Positions 9,568-18,424 of a stretch of DNA of 36,332 nt are shown piece after piece; positions within the stretch are counted from its first letter, which is position 1; each line of letters opens with the position of its first letter. The position numbers and the translations under genes were made by a program. The stretch is from Bacteroidales bacterium (GTDB lineage: Bacteria > Bacteroidota > Bacteroidia > Bacteroidales > GCA-2748055). The stretch is taken from positions 1 through 36,332 of the forward strand of contig JAFGWU010000080.1 of assembly GCA_016936975.1 (NCBI GenBank), given 5' to 3'. The notes beneath the pieces are model-generated. The model saw nothing but the letters and a program-made list of their open reading frames with translations. It was not told the origin of the DNA and made no database searches.

Positions 9568-11685
9568 TCAGAAATCATTCAGATTTTCCCATTTCACCTC
9601 CCAGGTGCCGTCCTTCGGCCATTGGTTCTTCGTGCATATCCTGGCCACCGCCGTCAGCAGTCCGCCGTTCCCGGGCAGGTATAGGGGCAGGCGTTCATCC
9701 TGGTAATTATGCCCGTTGGGCAGGTATCTGTTTTTCTGAACATCCAGCAACAGGAAGCGGATGGCCTCTTCCGGCTTTCCGAGCTCAGCGGCGGTCATGG
9801 CCACCATTGGGTAATCCCATCCCCATGTACTTGGCCAGTTCCAGCTTTGTACCACCTTTTCGAAGGTCTTCTCCATAATGCTCCGGTCGACACGGTCCGA
9901 TGGCGGAAGGACACCCATACAACCCAGAACCATGGGATGATCCGACAGGTAGCGCTCATTGGAATAGGAGTCTGTTCCATTTTCCGTAAACAGGTAGAGT
10001 GAATCCTGTACCGACAGGACCGATAGATGATCCGCCACCTCCTGCCATTTCGCCGGAACCGTTTCCCCGAGCCGTTTTTTCCATGTTATCGCTGTCTGAA
10101 GGGCCCATTCCCAGTAGGTCAGTTCAAATGCCGGATTCAGCGTTGTCTCCGCCCGGAAGGTCTCCTGTGCCGGGATAAGGGGCGGTGCCAGCACATAGCG
10201 GTTATTCAGGGTATCCTCCACAGGAAAGGAGGCCATGAAACGGGCGGTTTCAAAAACCAGGTCCGCATAGTTCCTGAGCGCTTCTGCGGTGTCACCCGAC
10301 GTCCGGAAAAGGAGTTCTGCGAAGTAGATCAGGTGGGGCTGCTGCCAAATGAGATAATTTCCGACCGTGCTCGGGCTGGTCTTTCCATCCGGTCCCACCA
10401 TCTTGGGCCACCGCATCCCTTCATATCCCTGCATTTCTGCAAGGGCCCGGCTTTCGTCACCGATCTTCCTGTAAAAGGCCATCTGCCTTTCCAGGATCTC
10501 AGGCCGCTGCCACAATGCGAAATGGACAGCGTGCCACCAGTGCATCTCCAGGTGAAACTTACCGAACCAGCTGTTGAAGGTCAGTCCCGTCTCCTGCGGA
10601 GGGAGATTCCCGCTGCACTGGATCCGGGTGAGGTATTGCGACAGGACAACCCTTCTCTCCAACTCCCGGGCTTTGTCATCCGTACATTCTGAAAAGTCCA
10701 CCGCCCCCCCGCCGGTCCAGAAGGCTTCCCAGTCGGACCGTGCCGAGTTACGGACCGATTCAAAATCCGTGCTTTCCATAATGCCCTGTTCCGATGCTTC
10801 AAACGCGCAGGTGAATTGCAGGGTCCCTCCCGGGTAATCCGGGAAAAGCCTGAACCGGTGTGCTCCCTCCGGTGCAAAGGTTCCTTCATTATACTGTACG
10901 TTCACCACGTAGCGCGTGGTATCTTCCCTGTGCTCAACCAGGGCGCGGCCCGGACCCGACTCCAGGATCCGGCTTGCATGGCAGGCGTCGTCACCCCAGA
11001 GTGCCACATTCTTCCATCCCGGGTCCGCGGCGGGAAATCTCAGCTCGACCGATAACCGACCCGAGGCCATCAGTTCGGAGGCAATCGATACCGCTACGAT
11101 ATCATCGGATGGATGGCATACGGTAACCACCTCAACCGGCGTCCCCTCCACCTCAAAGCGGCTGGTAATACAACCGGTCCAGAGATCGAGCTCCTGGCGG
11201 GGATTTTCTATGCCTCCGGGCCCGATGCGATTGCCGTTCTGATCCAGCAGGACCAGTCCGATCATCCCGAGGTTCATCCGGTGCGGATTCTGCCTTAGCC
11301 ATGAGGAAGCCTTCGCCCTCCGCGTATCCCGTTCCTTTCCATAATCGTGATAGTATCCCCTTTTCTGTCCTCCGGCATCGAAGATGCGTATGACCTCGCT
11401 GTGACTGTATTTCTCATCATTGGGAAACGTGTGCCATCCCCAGTTCGAAAGCGTTCCCAGCGGAATGCCTCTGACGTGATACCCTGGAAACGTTTGCAGT
11501 CCGGTGATATCCACCGTGAAGGCAAAATCGCCGTTGCCGACCGTAAGGGCATTCAGGCTGTCGACAGCGGTTATCACCACGTTATGCCGGCTAACCAGTG
11601 CAGTCCGGTTGATGGAGTCCTCCGCCCCGGGTTTGCAGGCCACCGAAAGAATGAAAAACGGGATAAGGAAGGGCGCTTTTTTCAT
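9568..11685 (-). CDS. Secreted six-hairpin (GH65-like) glycosidase candidate
   Basis: A 705-residue lipoprotein candidate (signal followed by SVACK, Cys17). The first about 300 residues form a beta-sandwich-like region with TVGNGDFAFTVDITGLQTF, a GNG-F pattern typical of the N-terminal domain of GH65 and related clan GH-L proteins. The remainder is helical and aromatic-rich like an (alpha/alpha)6 barrel, with FGKFHLEMHWWHAVHF (about 375-389, E380), YEGMRWPKMVGPDGKTSP and WQQPHLIYFAELLFR. I cannot place the catalytic Glu of classical GH65, so family membership is an inference. GH95/GH-L or an unclassified six-hairpin family are alternatives. It is divergently transcribed from a pectin methylesterase 102 bp away, which hints at a pectin side-chain or disaccharide substrate. 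It is probably anchored to the outer membrane or periplasmic. Confidence 0.6.
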   Translation of the reverse strand: MKKAPFLIPFFILSVACKPGAEDSINRTALVSRHNVVITAVDSLNALTVGNGDFAFTVDITGLQTFPGYHVRGIPLGTLSNWGWHTFPNDEKYSHSEVIRIFDAGGQKRGYYHDYGKERDTRRAKASSWLRQNPHRMNLGMIGLVLLDQNGNRIGPGGIENPRQELDLWTGCITSRFEVEGTPVEVVTVCHPSDDIVAVSIASELMASGRLSVELRFPAADPGWKNVALWGDDACHASRILESGPGRALVEHREDTTRYVVNVQYNEGTFAPEGAHRFRLFPDYPGGTLQFTCAFEASEQGIMESTDFESVRNSARSDWEAFWTGGGAVDFSECTDDKARELERRVVLSQYLTRIQCSGNLPPQETGLTFNSWFGKFHLEMHWWHAVHFALWQRPEILERQMAFYRKIGDESRALAEMQGYEGMRWPKMVGPDGKTSPSTVGNYLIWQQPHLIYFAELLFRTSGDTAEALRNYADLVFETARFMASFPVEDTLNNRYVLAPPLIPAQETFRAETTLNPAFELTYWEWALQTAITWKKRLGETVPAKWQEVADHLSVLSVQDSLYLFTENGTDSYSNERYLSDHPMVLGCMGVLPPSDRVDRSIMEKTFEKVVQSWNWPSTWGWDYPMVAMTAAELGKPEEAIRFLLLDVQKNRYLPNGHNYQDERLPLYLPGNGGLLTAVARICTKNQWPKDGTWEVKWENLNDF

Positions 11686-11787
11686 GAATTACGGATTTTA
11701 TTAATGAACTTTACTTTGCCGTTACAAGGTAAGCATTTAGTACCTGTTTTTTTAATTTTTGAATATGAACCCAAACACACCTTTGCC

Positions 11788-12951
11788 ATGAATTTAAGAA
11801 CCAACCTGATCATCCTGCTCCTTGCATCCGTTCTGCTTTTCCCGGCCTGTTCCCCCGACCGGTCCCTGGCCGATGAGCTGGAAAAAAAAGCGGACATGAT
11901 CGTGGCCTCCGACGGAACCGGCGATTTTACAAAGGTGATGGATGCCATCCATGCCGCACCGGATAATGCTCCGGAACCGGTTGTAATTTTTATCCGCAAC
12001 GGTATTTATCATGAAAAAATCATCGTCCCGAACCAAAAACCCAACCTGGTCTTTATCGGGGAGCATGCCGATTCGACCATTCTCACCTTTGATGACCGCT
12101 CCCATTATACGAGGGAACTTAACACCTTCACCTCCCACTCGGTGCGGGTCGATGCCAGCAACATCACCTTCATCAATCTCACCATTCAGAATCCCGCCAG
12201 GGGCTCACAGGCGGTGGCCCTCCACGGGAACGGCGACAGGCAGACCTTTGTGCACTGCCGGATCACGGGGTGGCAGGACACCTATTACAGCGATATGCGT
12301 TCGAGGAACTATTTCCTGGATTGTTATATCGAGGGAGCCACCGACTTCATATTCGGTTTTGGTGTATCGCTGTTCGACAGCTGTCATATCCATTCACTCG
12401 GCAATTATGTGACGGCGGCCTCCACCCCACAGCATTATCAGTTCGGCCAGGTGTTCAGGAACTGCCGGTTCGATACCCCGCCCGAAGCGGAGAAGTTCAC
12501 CCTGGGAAGACCCTGGTTCGATTATGCACGCACCGTTCTGCTGCACTGCACCGAATCTGAAAAACTGGTGCCGCAGGGTTGGGGCGCCTGGGGAGGAAGG
12601 GAGTCCACCTGTTTTTACAGGGAGTATCAATGTTATGGCCCCGGATCGGACACAACCGGTTACGGCTCTTTCAGGAAACAGCTCTCCGATGAGGAGGCAG
12701 CGCAATACACCATTGAAAACATTTTCGGGGCCGCCAATTTTCCTCCCGGCGATGACGATTACCTTGTTTACCACCGGAAGCGTTTTGTGAATCATAAGAA
12801 TGAACCCTACCTTGAGGATATCGTCTTCCGGGCAGACGGCGACTGGCCGGTTAAACCCACTGAAAACTGGGTACCGGATATCGCTTCGAATCCACTCTAC
12901 AGGCTGGTGAAACAACATACCCTGAAATTCATCGATTCTGCAGCTGATTGA
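11788..12951 (+). CDS. Pectin methylesterase (CE8), lipoprotein
   Basis: A 387-residue carbohydrate esterase family 8 enzyme that removes methyl esters from homogalacturonan, releasing methanol and leaving pectate. The frame is open further upstream, but the ATG at 11788 starts a proper lipoprotein signal (lipobox LLFPACS). The right-handed beta-helix signatures are complete: GTGDFTKVMDAIHAAP, Q141 in SQAVALHGNGD, Q163-D164 in WQDTYY (acid/base), D186 in the DFIFG motif (nucleophile) and R241/W243 in LGRPW. Spacings between these match characterised enzymes. It is secreted and probably surface or periplasmic. The short divergent spacer with the GH65-like gene suggests shared control. No pectate lyase or GH28 gene is nearby, so the product must be handled elsewhere. 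Confidence 0.95.
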   Translation: MNLRTNLIILLLASVLLFPACSPDRSLADELEKKADMIVASDGTGDFTKVMDAIHAAPDNAPEPVVIFIRNGIYHEKIIVPNQKPNLVFIGEHADSTILTFDDRSHYTRELNTFTSHSVRVDASNITFINLTIQNPARGSQAVALHGNGDRQTFVHCRITGWQDTYYSDMRSRNYFLDCYIEGATDFIFGFGVSLFDSCHIHSLGNYVTAASTPQHYQFGQVFRNCRFDTPPEAEKFTLGRPWFDYARTVLLHCTESEKLVPQGWGAWGGRESTCFYREYQCYGPGSDTTGYGSFRKQLSDEEAAQYTIENIFGAANFPPGDDDYLVYHRKRFVNHKNEPYLEDIVFRADGDWPVKPTENWVPDIASNPLYRLVKQHTLKFIDSAAD

Positions 12952-13026
12952 TCCCTTCCGAACCGAATCCCGGCCTGGATAACTGAAAATCGCATCTGAA
13001 CCAGTTTTTGTCAGATCGCTTCTAGA

Positions 13027-13089
13027 CATTGTAAGTACGTTTCCAGCCATTGTAAGTTCGTTTCCAGCCATTGTAAGTTCGTTTCCAAA
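13027..13089. repeat. Tandem 21-bp repeat, three units, in a 312-bp intergenic gap
   Basis: Three head-to-tail units of 21 bp start at 13027, 13048 and 13069. The unit is CATTGTAAGTTCGTTTCCAGC, with unit 1 differing by one base and unit 3 ending in AAA. Since 21 is a multiple of three, the minus strand reads as a repeated heptapeptide NELTMAG, but I see no real gene there. The rest of the gap (12952-13263) holds no gene. It contains a TAAATTTG box at 13217-13224 that fits a Bacteroidota -7 element 40 bp before the next gene, without a good -33 match. Confidence 0.85.
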
Positions 13090-13263
13090 AATTTTTGGAT
13101 CACCACCTGGCAATTTTAAGAGCCTCGTGTATTATTTCCTGCCGTTCTGATCTTTTGCCAGGTATGATAAATCTTCCGTTAATTCGCAAGCTGGAAGAGG
13201 GTGCCATTTTTTCTTTTAAATTTGAAAACGGGAATGGTTTATTAAGCCACTAAGAAATCCAGC

Positions 13264-14547
13264 GTGAAAAGAAGAGTCAAACGGATTGCCTATAACCGCA
13301 GGCGCGACAATCAGACTGTATTCGACAGATTCAGGGAGCGCTATCTCGATCGGTATTACCCGGACTGCAGGCAGGCAGAATTGTCGTTCCGGCACGACCT
13401 GAAAAAACTCTCCGCCAATTTTTCAAAGCTTTTCTTTTTTCAGTACTCACTTTTCAGCGAGTACCGGTTCCATAAAAGCATTTACCGTTCCATCCGGATC
13501 CTTACCGAAAAAGCCGGCGTTGAGGATCGTATACGGCAGGCTTCCCTGAACGGGACCCTCTTTTATCTTCCGAACCACCAGGCGCATATCGATTCCCTGG
13601 TGGTGTCGTGGCTGGCCAGTAACCTGGGGGTGCCGCAACCCCTCTTTTGTGCCTGGAGCACCCTGGCTAAAAGACGCTCGGCCTACCTCATGCCGATGGT
13701 CAATGCCTGCCTGCTGAACAGGGAGATCATGGACCACCGGTTCCGGAGCGCTGATCCGTTCCGGAATACGCGGAAATACCGGGTGGGATATAAAATCCTG
13801 CTCAATGAGTATCTCAACCACATGTTAGCCGGCGGCGTCGATACCCTGGTGTATCCCGAGGCCACGCGCAGCTATTCAGGTGCCGTCGGGGAAGCCCGTA
13901 TTAAGGGAATTTTCAAAGGAGCCCGGATGGTCCAGCAGGAACTGGGAGCGGGTAAATCGATTACGGTGGTTCCGGTTTCCATCTCCTACTCCCTGGTCCC
14001 CGAAGCGGAACAGCTCATCCACTCCCACTATACCGGTTCCGTTATGCCCCCTTCCAGTCTTTTTCATGACTTTACCTTCGCCGAACAGGTTTACCGCACC
14101 TTCCGGCCCGACTATCAAACAAAGACCTGTTTCCCCTTTATCAAAGCCTTCAGCGAATACCATGTTCCGATATTCTGTGTGGCAGGAGATCCGATTTCGT
14201 TGAAGGATCACCCGGAAACAACACTGGAGGCGTGTTTTGAGGCGGTAAAAAGAAACCTGAAAATCCTGCCTCACTATTTTATGGCCAGGCTCCTTCTTTC
14301 CGATCCTCCCGGGCATGCCCGGCAATGGACCCAATCGGGCATCGAAGGGCTGATGAAACCCGCACAGCAGCTCCGCGATACATTAAAAAGCGCCAATCTC
14401 GATGAGGCCTTTTCCGATGATGCGGGACTTGCCGATATTATATCCATCGGGATGGAATTCCTCAAAAATGGCGGATATATTTCAGCGGACGCCCAAATAG
14501 TTAACAAACCCGTAATTGAATATTATTCAAATAAATTATTACTATAA
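13264..14547 (+). CDS. PlsB-type glycerol-3-phosphate / lysophosphatidate acyltransferase
   Basis: A 427-residue membrane-associated acyltransferase of phospholipid synthesis. It shows the PlsB/PlsC motif I as NHQAHID (H105-x4-D110, the catalytic pair), a motif III-like YPEATRS (E199) and the following GARIKGIFKGA-like stretch that binds the phosphate of the acceptor. The family transfers acyl chains to glycerol-3-phosphate or 1-acyl-glycerol-3-phosphate. The length and the C-terminal helical extension fit the PlsB-like group better than short PlsC. The start is GTG: an in-frame stop at 13243-13245 and no ATG nearby leave GTG 13264 as the only reasonable choice. It seems to be a single gene unrelated to the carbohydrate genes around it. 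Confidence 0.85.
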   Translation: MKRRVKRIAYNRRRDNQTVFDRFRERYLDRYYPDCRQAELSFRHDLKKLSANFSKLFFFQYSLFSEYRFHKSIYRSIRILTEKAGVEDRIRQASLNGTLFYLPNHQAHIDSLVVSWLASNLGVPQPLFCAWSTLAKRRSAYLMPMVNACLLNREIMDHRFRSADPFRNTRKYRVGYKILLNEYLNHMLAGGVDTLVYPEATRSYSGAVGEARIKGIFKGARMVQQELGAGKSITVVPVSISYSLVPEAEQLIHSHYTGSVMPPSSLFHDFTFAEQVYRTFRPDYQTKTCFPFIKAFSEYHVPIFCVAGDPISLKDHPETTLEACFEAVKRNLKILPHYFMARLLLSDPPGHARQWTQSGIEGLMKPAQQLRDTLKSANLDEAFSDDAGLADIISIGMEFLKNGGYISADAQIVNKPVIEYYSNKLLL

Positions 14548-14632
14548 ATCTGAAATATAACTTTAATGATTATACGGGACTGACATATTCGATAAACAGG
14601 ATGATTCCGATCAGGTTAAATTGTATCACAGC

Positions 14633-17170
14633 ATGATAAAAAAACTCTTAATCGCAGGCTTATTTTCATTTTCCCTTGCAGTTTCCGGGCAATCTTTATT
14701 GCGGCTGAACAGCGACGGGTATTTCGAAATGGACGGACTGAATGTAATGTTCTTCAGTGATTTTTACCCCGAGGGGCATCAGTCGGGCGTAACGATTATC
14801 CAGCATGGGAACCGCGTTGCCGCCAATGGTGATCTGAGGCTGGAGCCTTCTCCCGGTCAGTGGTCGCCTGTCCCGGCGGGCGGAAAGGTCCGGCCCGATC
14901 CCGATCGTAACAGCATTTCTAAAATTCTCTGGTTTCCTGATTCGTCAAGGAACAGGAGAGGATTCAATCCCATTTATTATCCTGATCTCTCTTTTGACTA
15001 TGAAGTTCATGTGGTGGCTCTTGAAAAAAGCAGTTTTAAGATCGTGGTTGACCTGAAAGAACCTCTCCCTGCAAGCTGGGTGGGGCGGGTCGGTTTCAAT
15101 CTTGAACTTTTTCCGGGCGATCTGTTTGGTAAGACTTATCTTATGGACGGGAAACCCGGTTTATTTCCCCGGCAGCCTTCCGGCCCGTTAACAGAATCGG
15201 GAGACGGGTTTCTGACAGAACCCCTGGCGGTGGGAAACAGCCTGGTTATCGCCCCGGAACAGGATGTACAGAGAATGGTCATCAGCAGTTCCCGTCAGCC
15301 TCTCGAATTATTGGACGGCCGGTCCAACCACAATAACGGCTGGTATATTGTCAGGAGTTCCGTTCCAGCAGGTGCGACGGAAGGGGCCATCGAATGGATC
15401 GTAACCCCGAACGCCGTGCCGGAATATACGTACAGTCCCGTAATACAGGTTTCCCGAATGGGGTATCATCCCATGCAGAAAAAAAGAGCGGTACTGGAGA
15501 CAGACAGAAGTGATGACCTGCGGAAAAAGTATACTATATACCGCCTCACAGGCACTGGAAAGGAAGTGGTTAAAGAAGGATTCAGCGACCGTTGGGGCCG
15601 GTTTCTCAGGTATCATTATGAAATCATTGATTTCTCCGATCTGAAATCCCCGGGTATTTACCGGATTTCCTGTGAAGGAGTGTCATCCGGTTCCTTTGTG
15701 ATATCCGATGAAGTTTATGAGCGAAACAGCTGGCAACCCACCCTCGAGTATTTTCTTCCCATACAGATGTGTCACATGCGGGTCAATGAAAAATACCGTG
15801 TATGGCACGACCTCTGCCATATGGATGATGCTTTAATGGCTCCTTTGAATCACAATCATTTCGATGGGTACCGGCAGGGAAACCATACGCTGACCGATTT
15901 TAAGCCGGGAGAAAGTGTCCCCGGACTTAACCGGGGAGGATGGCACGATGCCGGTGATTACGATCTCCGCGTGGAGTCGCAGATCGGTACCGTATGGATG
16001 CTGGCCCTGATGATCGAGGAGTTCGGGCTGAATCACGATGCCACGCTGGTGGATCCTGAGAACAGAGTAGTTGAGATCCACGTTCCCGATGGAAGAAGCG
16101 ATGCCATTCAGCAGATTGAACACGGATTGGCTTCTGTTCTCGGGGCCTACAGGTCGATGGGCCGGCTATACAGGGGTATTATCTGTTCCAACCTCAGGCA
16201 ATATGTCATGCTGGGTGACGCGGCTTCCATGACCGATAACAACCCGTGGGAAGGATCTCCCGCTGAAATAGCAGATTTTTCCACCCATTTCCCGAACGTT
16301 TCTGCAGGAATACAGGACCACCCCGGCGGTCCCTCTTTCCCGGATGATCGCCTGGTGTTTACCGAAGAAAATCCTTCCCGCGAGCTGTTTGTGGCAGCCG
16401 GACTTGCTGCCGCCTCAAGGGTACTCAGAACAGAAAATCCCGGTCTGTCGGCCGAATGCCTCCAGACAGCCCTGTTCCTATGGAAAGAAGCCCGCGATAA
16501 AACAGAAAACATCTCAGTAAAGGCAGAGGCATTATCGGAACTAATCCTGGCCACCGACAGCGGAGAGCTGAAGAAAGAGCTGATTTCCATGCAGGATGCT
16601 ATCCTCCGGTCCATCGATGAATGCGGGTGGGCTGTGGGTCATGTCATTAACCACATTGATCATGACGGGTTCCGGGCGGCAATGGCTTTAGCCGTTAAAG
16701 AACACCAGCAGGCATTAAGGGAACGGCAACTATCGGACTCCCCCTACGGTGTGCCCTACAGACCGAATATCTGGGGCGCCGGGTGGAACATTCAGCGGTT
16801 CGGTGTGGAACAGTATTTCTTTCTTAAAGGCTGGCCTGAATTTACCGGTACGGAAATGATGGAAAATGCTCTGCATTTCATCCTGGGTGTACATCCCGGC
16901 CCAAATACCGCCTCTTTTGCATCGGGAATCGGATCCCGGTCCGTCACAGTAGCTTACGGAACCAACCGGGCCGACTGGTCCTTCATCCCCGGAGGGGTGG
17001 TCTCCGGCACGGCATTGATACGCCCGGACCTGCCCGAGTTAAAGGTATGGCCCTATCTCTGGCAGCAAACGGAATACGTGATCGGAGGAGGCGCCACAAA
17101 CTTCATGTTCCTGGTCCTGGCCGTAGATAAAATCTGCAAGCAAAAACCGGAGCCGGTTCCTATTTATTAA
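14633..17170 (+). CDS. Glycoside hydrolase family 9 (endo/exo-beta-glucanase)
   Basis: An 845-residue secreted inverting glycosidase. The start is ATG 14633 (MIKKLLIAGLFSFSLAVSGQ, a clear signal peptide); a TTG at 14621 is in frame but less likely. It begins with an extra N-terminal beta domain of about 250 residues. An Ig-like CelD_N module follows (about 270-360: VIQVSRMGYHPMQKKRAVLE to GIYRISCEGVSSGSFVIS), then the (alpha/alpha)6 catalytic domain. The catalytic-base motif GWHDAGDY gives D439 and D442, and the acid is E814 in QQTEYVIGGGATNF. The 372-residue spacing is normal for GH9. The usual HHR substrate-binding motif is not visible, so this belongs to a divergent branch. The likely substrate is a beta-1,4-glucan or mixed-linkage glucan. 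Confidence 0.88.
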   Translation: MIKKLLIAGLFSFSLAVSGQSLLRLNSDGYFEMDGLNVMFFSDFYPEGHQSGVTIIQHGNRVAANGDLRLEPSPGQWSPVPAGGKVRPDPDRNSISKILWFPDSSRNRRGFNPIYYPDLSFDYEVHVVALEKSSFKIVVDLKEPLPASWVGRVGFNLELFPGDLFGKTYLMDGKPGLFPRQPSGPLTESGDGFLTEPLAVGNSLVIAPEQDVQRMVISSSRQPLELLDGRSNHNNGWYIVRSSVPAGATEGAIEWIVTPNAVPEYTYSPVIQVSRMGYHPMQKKRAVLETDRSDDLRKKYTIYRLTGTGKEVVKEGFSDRWGRFLRYHYEIIDFSDLKSPGIYRISCEGVSSGSFVISDEVYERNSWQPTLEYFLPIQMCHMRVNEKYRVWHDLCHMDDALMAPLNHNHFDGYRQGNHTLTDFKPGESVPGLNRGGWHDAGDYDLRVESQIGTVWMLALMIEEFGLNHDATLVDPENRVVEIHVPDGRSDAIQQIEHGLASVLGAYRSMGRLYRGIICSNLRQYVMLGDAASMTDNNPWEGSPAEIADFSTHFPNVSAGIQDHPGGPSFPDDRLVFTEENPSRELFVAAGLAAASRVLRTENPGLSAECLQTALFLWKEARDKTENISVKAEALSELILATDSGELKKELISMQDAILRSIDECGWAVGHVINHIDHDGFRAAMALAVKEHQQALRERQLSDSPYGVPYRPNIWGAGWNIQRFGVEQYFFLKGWPEFTGTEMMENALHFILGVHPGPNTASFASGIGSRSVTVAYGTNRADWSFIPGGVVSGTALIRPDLPELKVWPYLWQQTEYVIGGGATNFMFLVLAVDKICKQKPEPVPIY

Positions 17171-18236
17171 CCAAAACTTTCCTGTAGGAGGTCACTCCTT
17201 CACTATCCAGTTTAAGAATGTATATTCCGTCTGTCAAATCGTTTACATCAAGAAAGATATAATTATGACCGGGCAGGGTTTTCTCCTTCAGCAGTTGTTT
17301 CACTTCTGCACCGGCCAGGTTACAGACCGTGACCAGGGCAGGATCTGTCGATTCTGAGAGTATGCGGATGGTCAGTTCTTCAGAAACGGGATTCGGATAG
17401 GCAACAAATCCGGCTCCGTCATCCGTCCTGTTCAGCTCGGTCCCCACACCCGCACCGGAGTAAATATAATCACATGCTCTGTGGATGATTCCAAAAAATT
17501 CGGGCGTTCCGTTCTGGTCCTCAATCAGGCTGTGGGTCATGGTTGCAAAGAATCCCTTGATCTCCTCACTGATGGTCACCACCCCCATCGTATAGGCTTC
17601 ATCAAATACCATTTCGGTCACCGACGATTTGACCTCCACCACGGGTTTTGTCAAACCCTCCATTTCGTAACTGAATTCGCCAAAATAAGGTACGAGGGCC
17701 AGTTCCGTTGCATTGGACCAGGTAACCACATCCCCGACCTGGAAAGGTCTCATAATATAATGGGAATCATTGATCACCTCAAACTGCAGGTCCTCTTCCG
17801 ATGGCTCCCCGCTGCTGTTAATCAAAATCTCCCCGTCAAATTCGGCAAGCACACCCCATCGGCTCAGGTCAAACAACATCGCACCCCCCTCCAGGGTGAT
17901 CCAGTTTACCGGGAAATTATCCTGTTTACCGCTGCTCAACTGCTCGGGATTGGTCCCGAAGCGTCTCACCTGTTTCGAATCCACCGACTCCCCGAAGAAA
18001 ATGCCATCGATGCCGTCATAGATCCCTTCAGCGGCATCATATTCACTCTGTCCGATATACTGCACCTCAAAACCCCACGAGTTGATGCTGTCCACCATGT
18101 CGACATCGGAACTGCTTGCCCCGTCGAGTGTGGCGTTAGATCCGACATACAGAATTGCCTGCTGGGCTTTTGTATTCGTAAAAAAAGCAAGAAAAAACAA
18201 AAAGGTTAGCATTTTTATGGTGTAATCGTACTTCAT
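17160..18236 (-). CDS. T9SS type A cargo protein, unknown function
   Basis: A 358-residue secreted protein. It has a signal peptide (MLTFLFFLAFFTNTKAQ), a Rossmann-like first half opening with AILYVGSNATLDGASSSDVDMVDSINSWGFEVQYI (a nucleotide-fold or ThuA/glutamine-amidotransferase-like pattern, no active-site Cys seen), and a C-terminal sorting domain of about 75 residues. The sorting domain has the usual type A features: FVAYPNPVSEELTIRI, then VCNLAGAEVKQL, DVNDLTDGIYILKL and a basic end SYRKVLVNK. Type IX secretion moves such cargo across the outer membrane and usually attaches it to the surface. The gene converges on the GH9 gene and their 3' ends overlap by 11 bp. No function is assigned. 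Confidence 0.85.
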   Translation of the reverse strand: MKYDYTIKMLTFLFFLAFFTNTKAQQAILYVGSNATLDGASSSDVDMVDSINSWGFEVQYIGQSEYDAAEGIYDGIDGIFFGESVDSKQVRRFGTNPEQLSSGKQDNFPVNWITLEGGAMLFDLSRWGVLAEFDGEILINSSGEPSEEDLQFEVINDSHYIMRPFQVGDVVTWSNATELALVPYFGEFSYEMEGLTKPVVEVKSSVTEMVFDEAYTMGVVTISEEIKGFFATMTHSLIEDQNGTPEFFGIIHRACDYIYSGAGVGTELNRTDDGAGFVAYPNPVSEELTIRILSESTDPALVTVCNLAGAEVKQLLKEKTLPGHNYIFLDVNDLTDGIYILKLDSEGVTSYRKVLVNK

Positions 18237-18424
18237 GGCATGTATGTTTTGATTGGTTAGAAAGGTAAATTTATCATTAAAATTAAAGTGAACCTAAAGC
18301 ATTCCTGATTTTATGCTCTGCAACCTGAAATACCAGATTGGCTATATTACATTAAACAGGGTATTCCTATTTCTCTTAAATTCGTTTCATATAAACATAT
18401 CCAATCACATTAAAATTCGTAAAG

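Noticed and set aside
10027-10692. Plus-strand ORF of 221 codons
   Set aside because: Antisense to the GH65-like gene, which has a lipoprotein signal and conserved motifs; GC-rich shadow ORFs are expected there.
13027-13089. CRISPR array
   Set aside because: The units are contiguous 21-mers without spacers and there are no cas genes.
12394-13113. Minus-strand ORF of 239 codons opposite the pectinesterase, with NELTMAG repeats at its start
   Set aside because: Most of it is antisense to a well-supported CE8 gene; the repeats come from the intergenic 21-bp tandem repeat.
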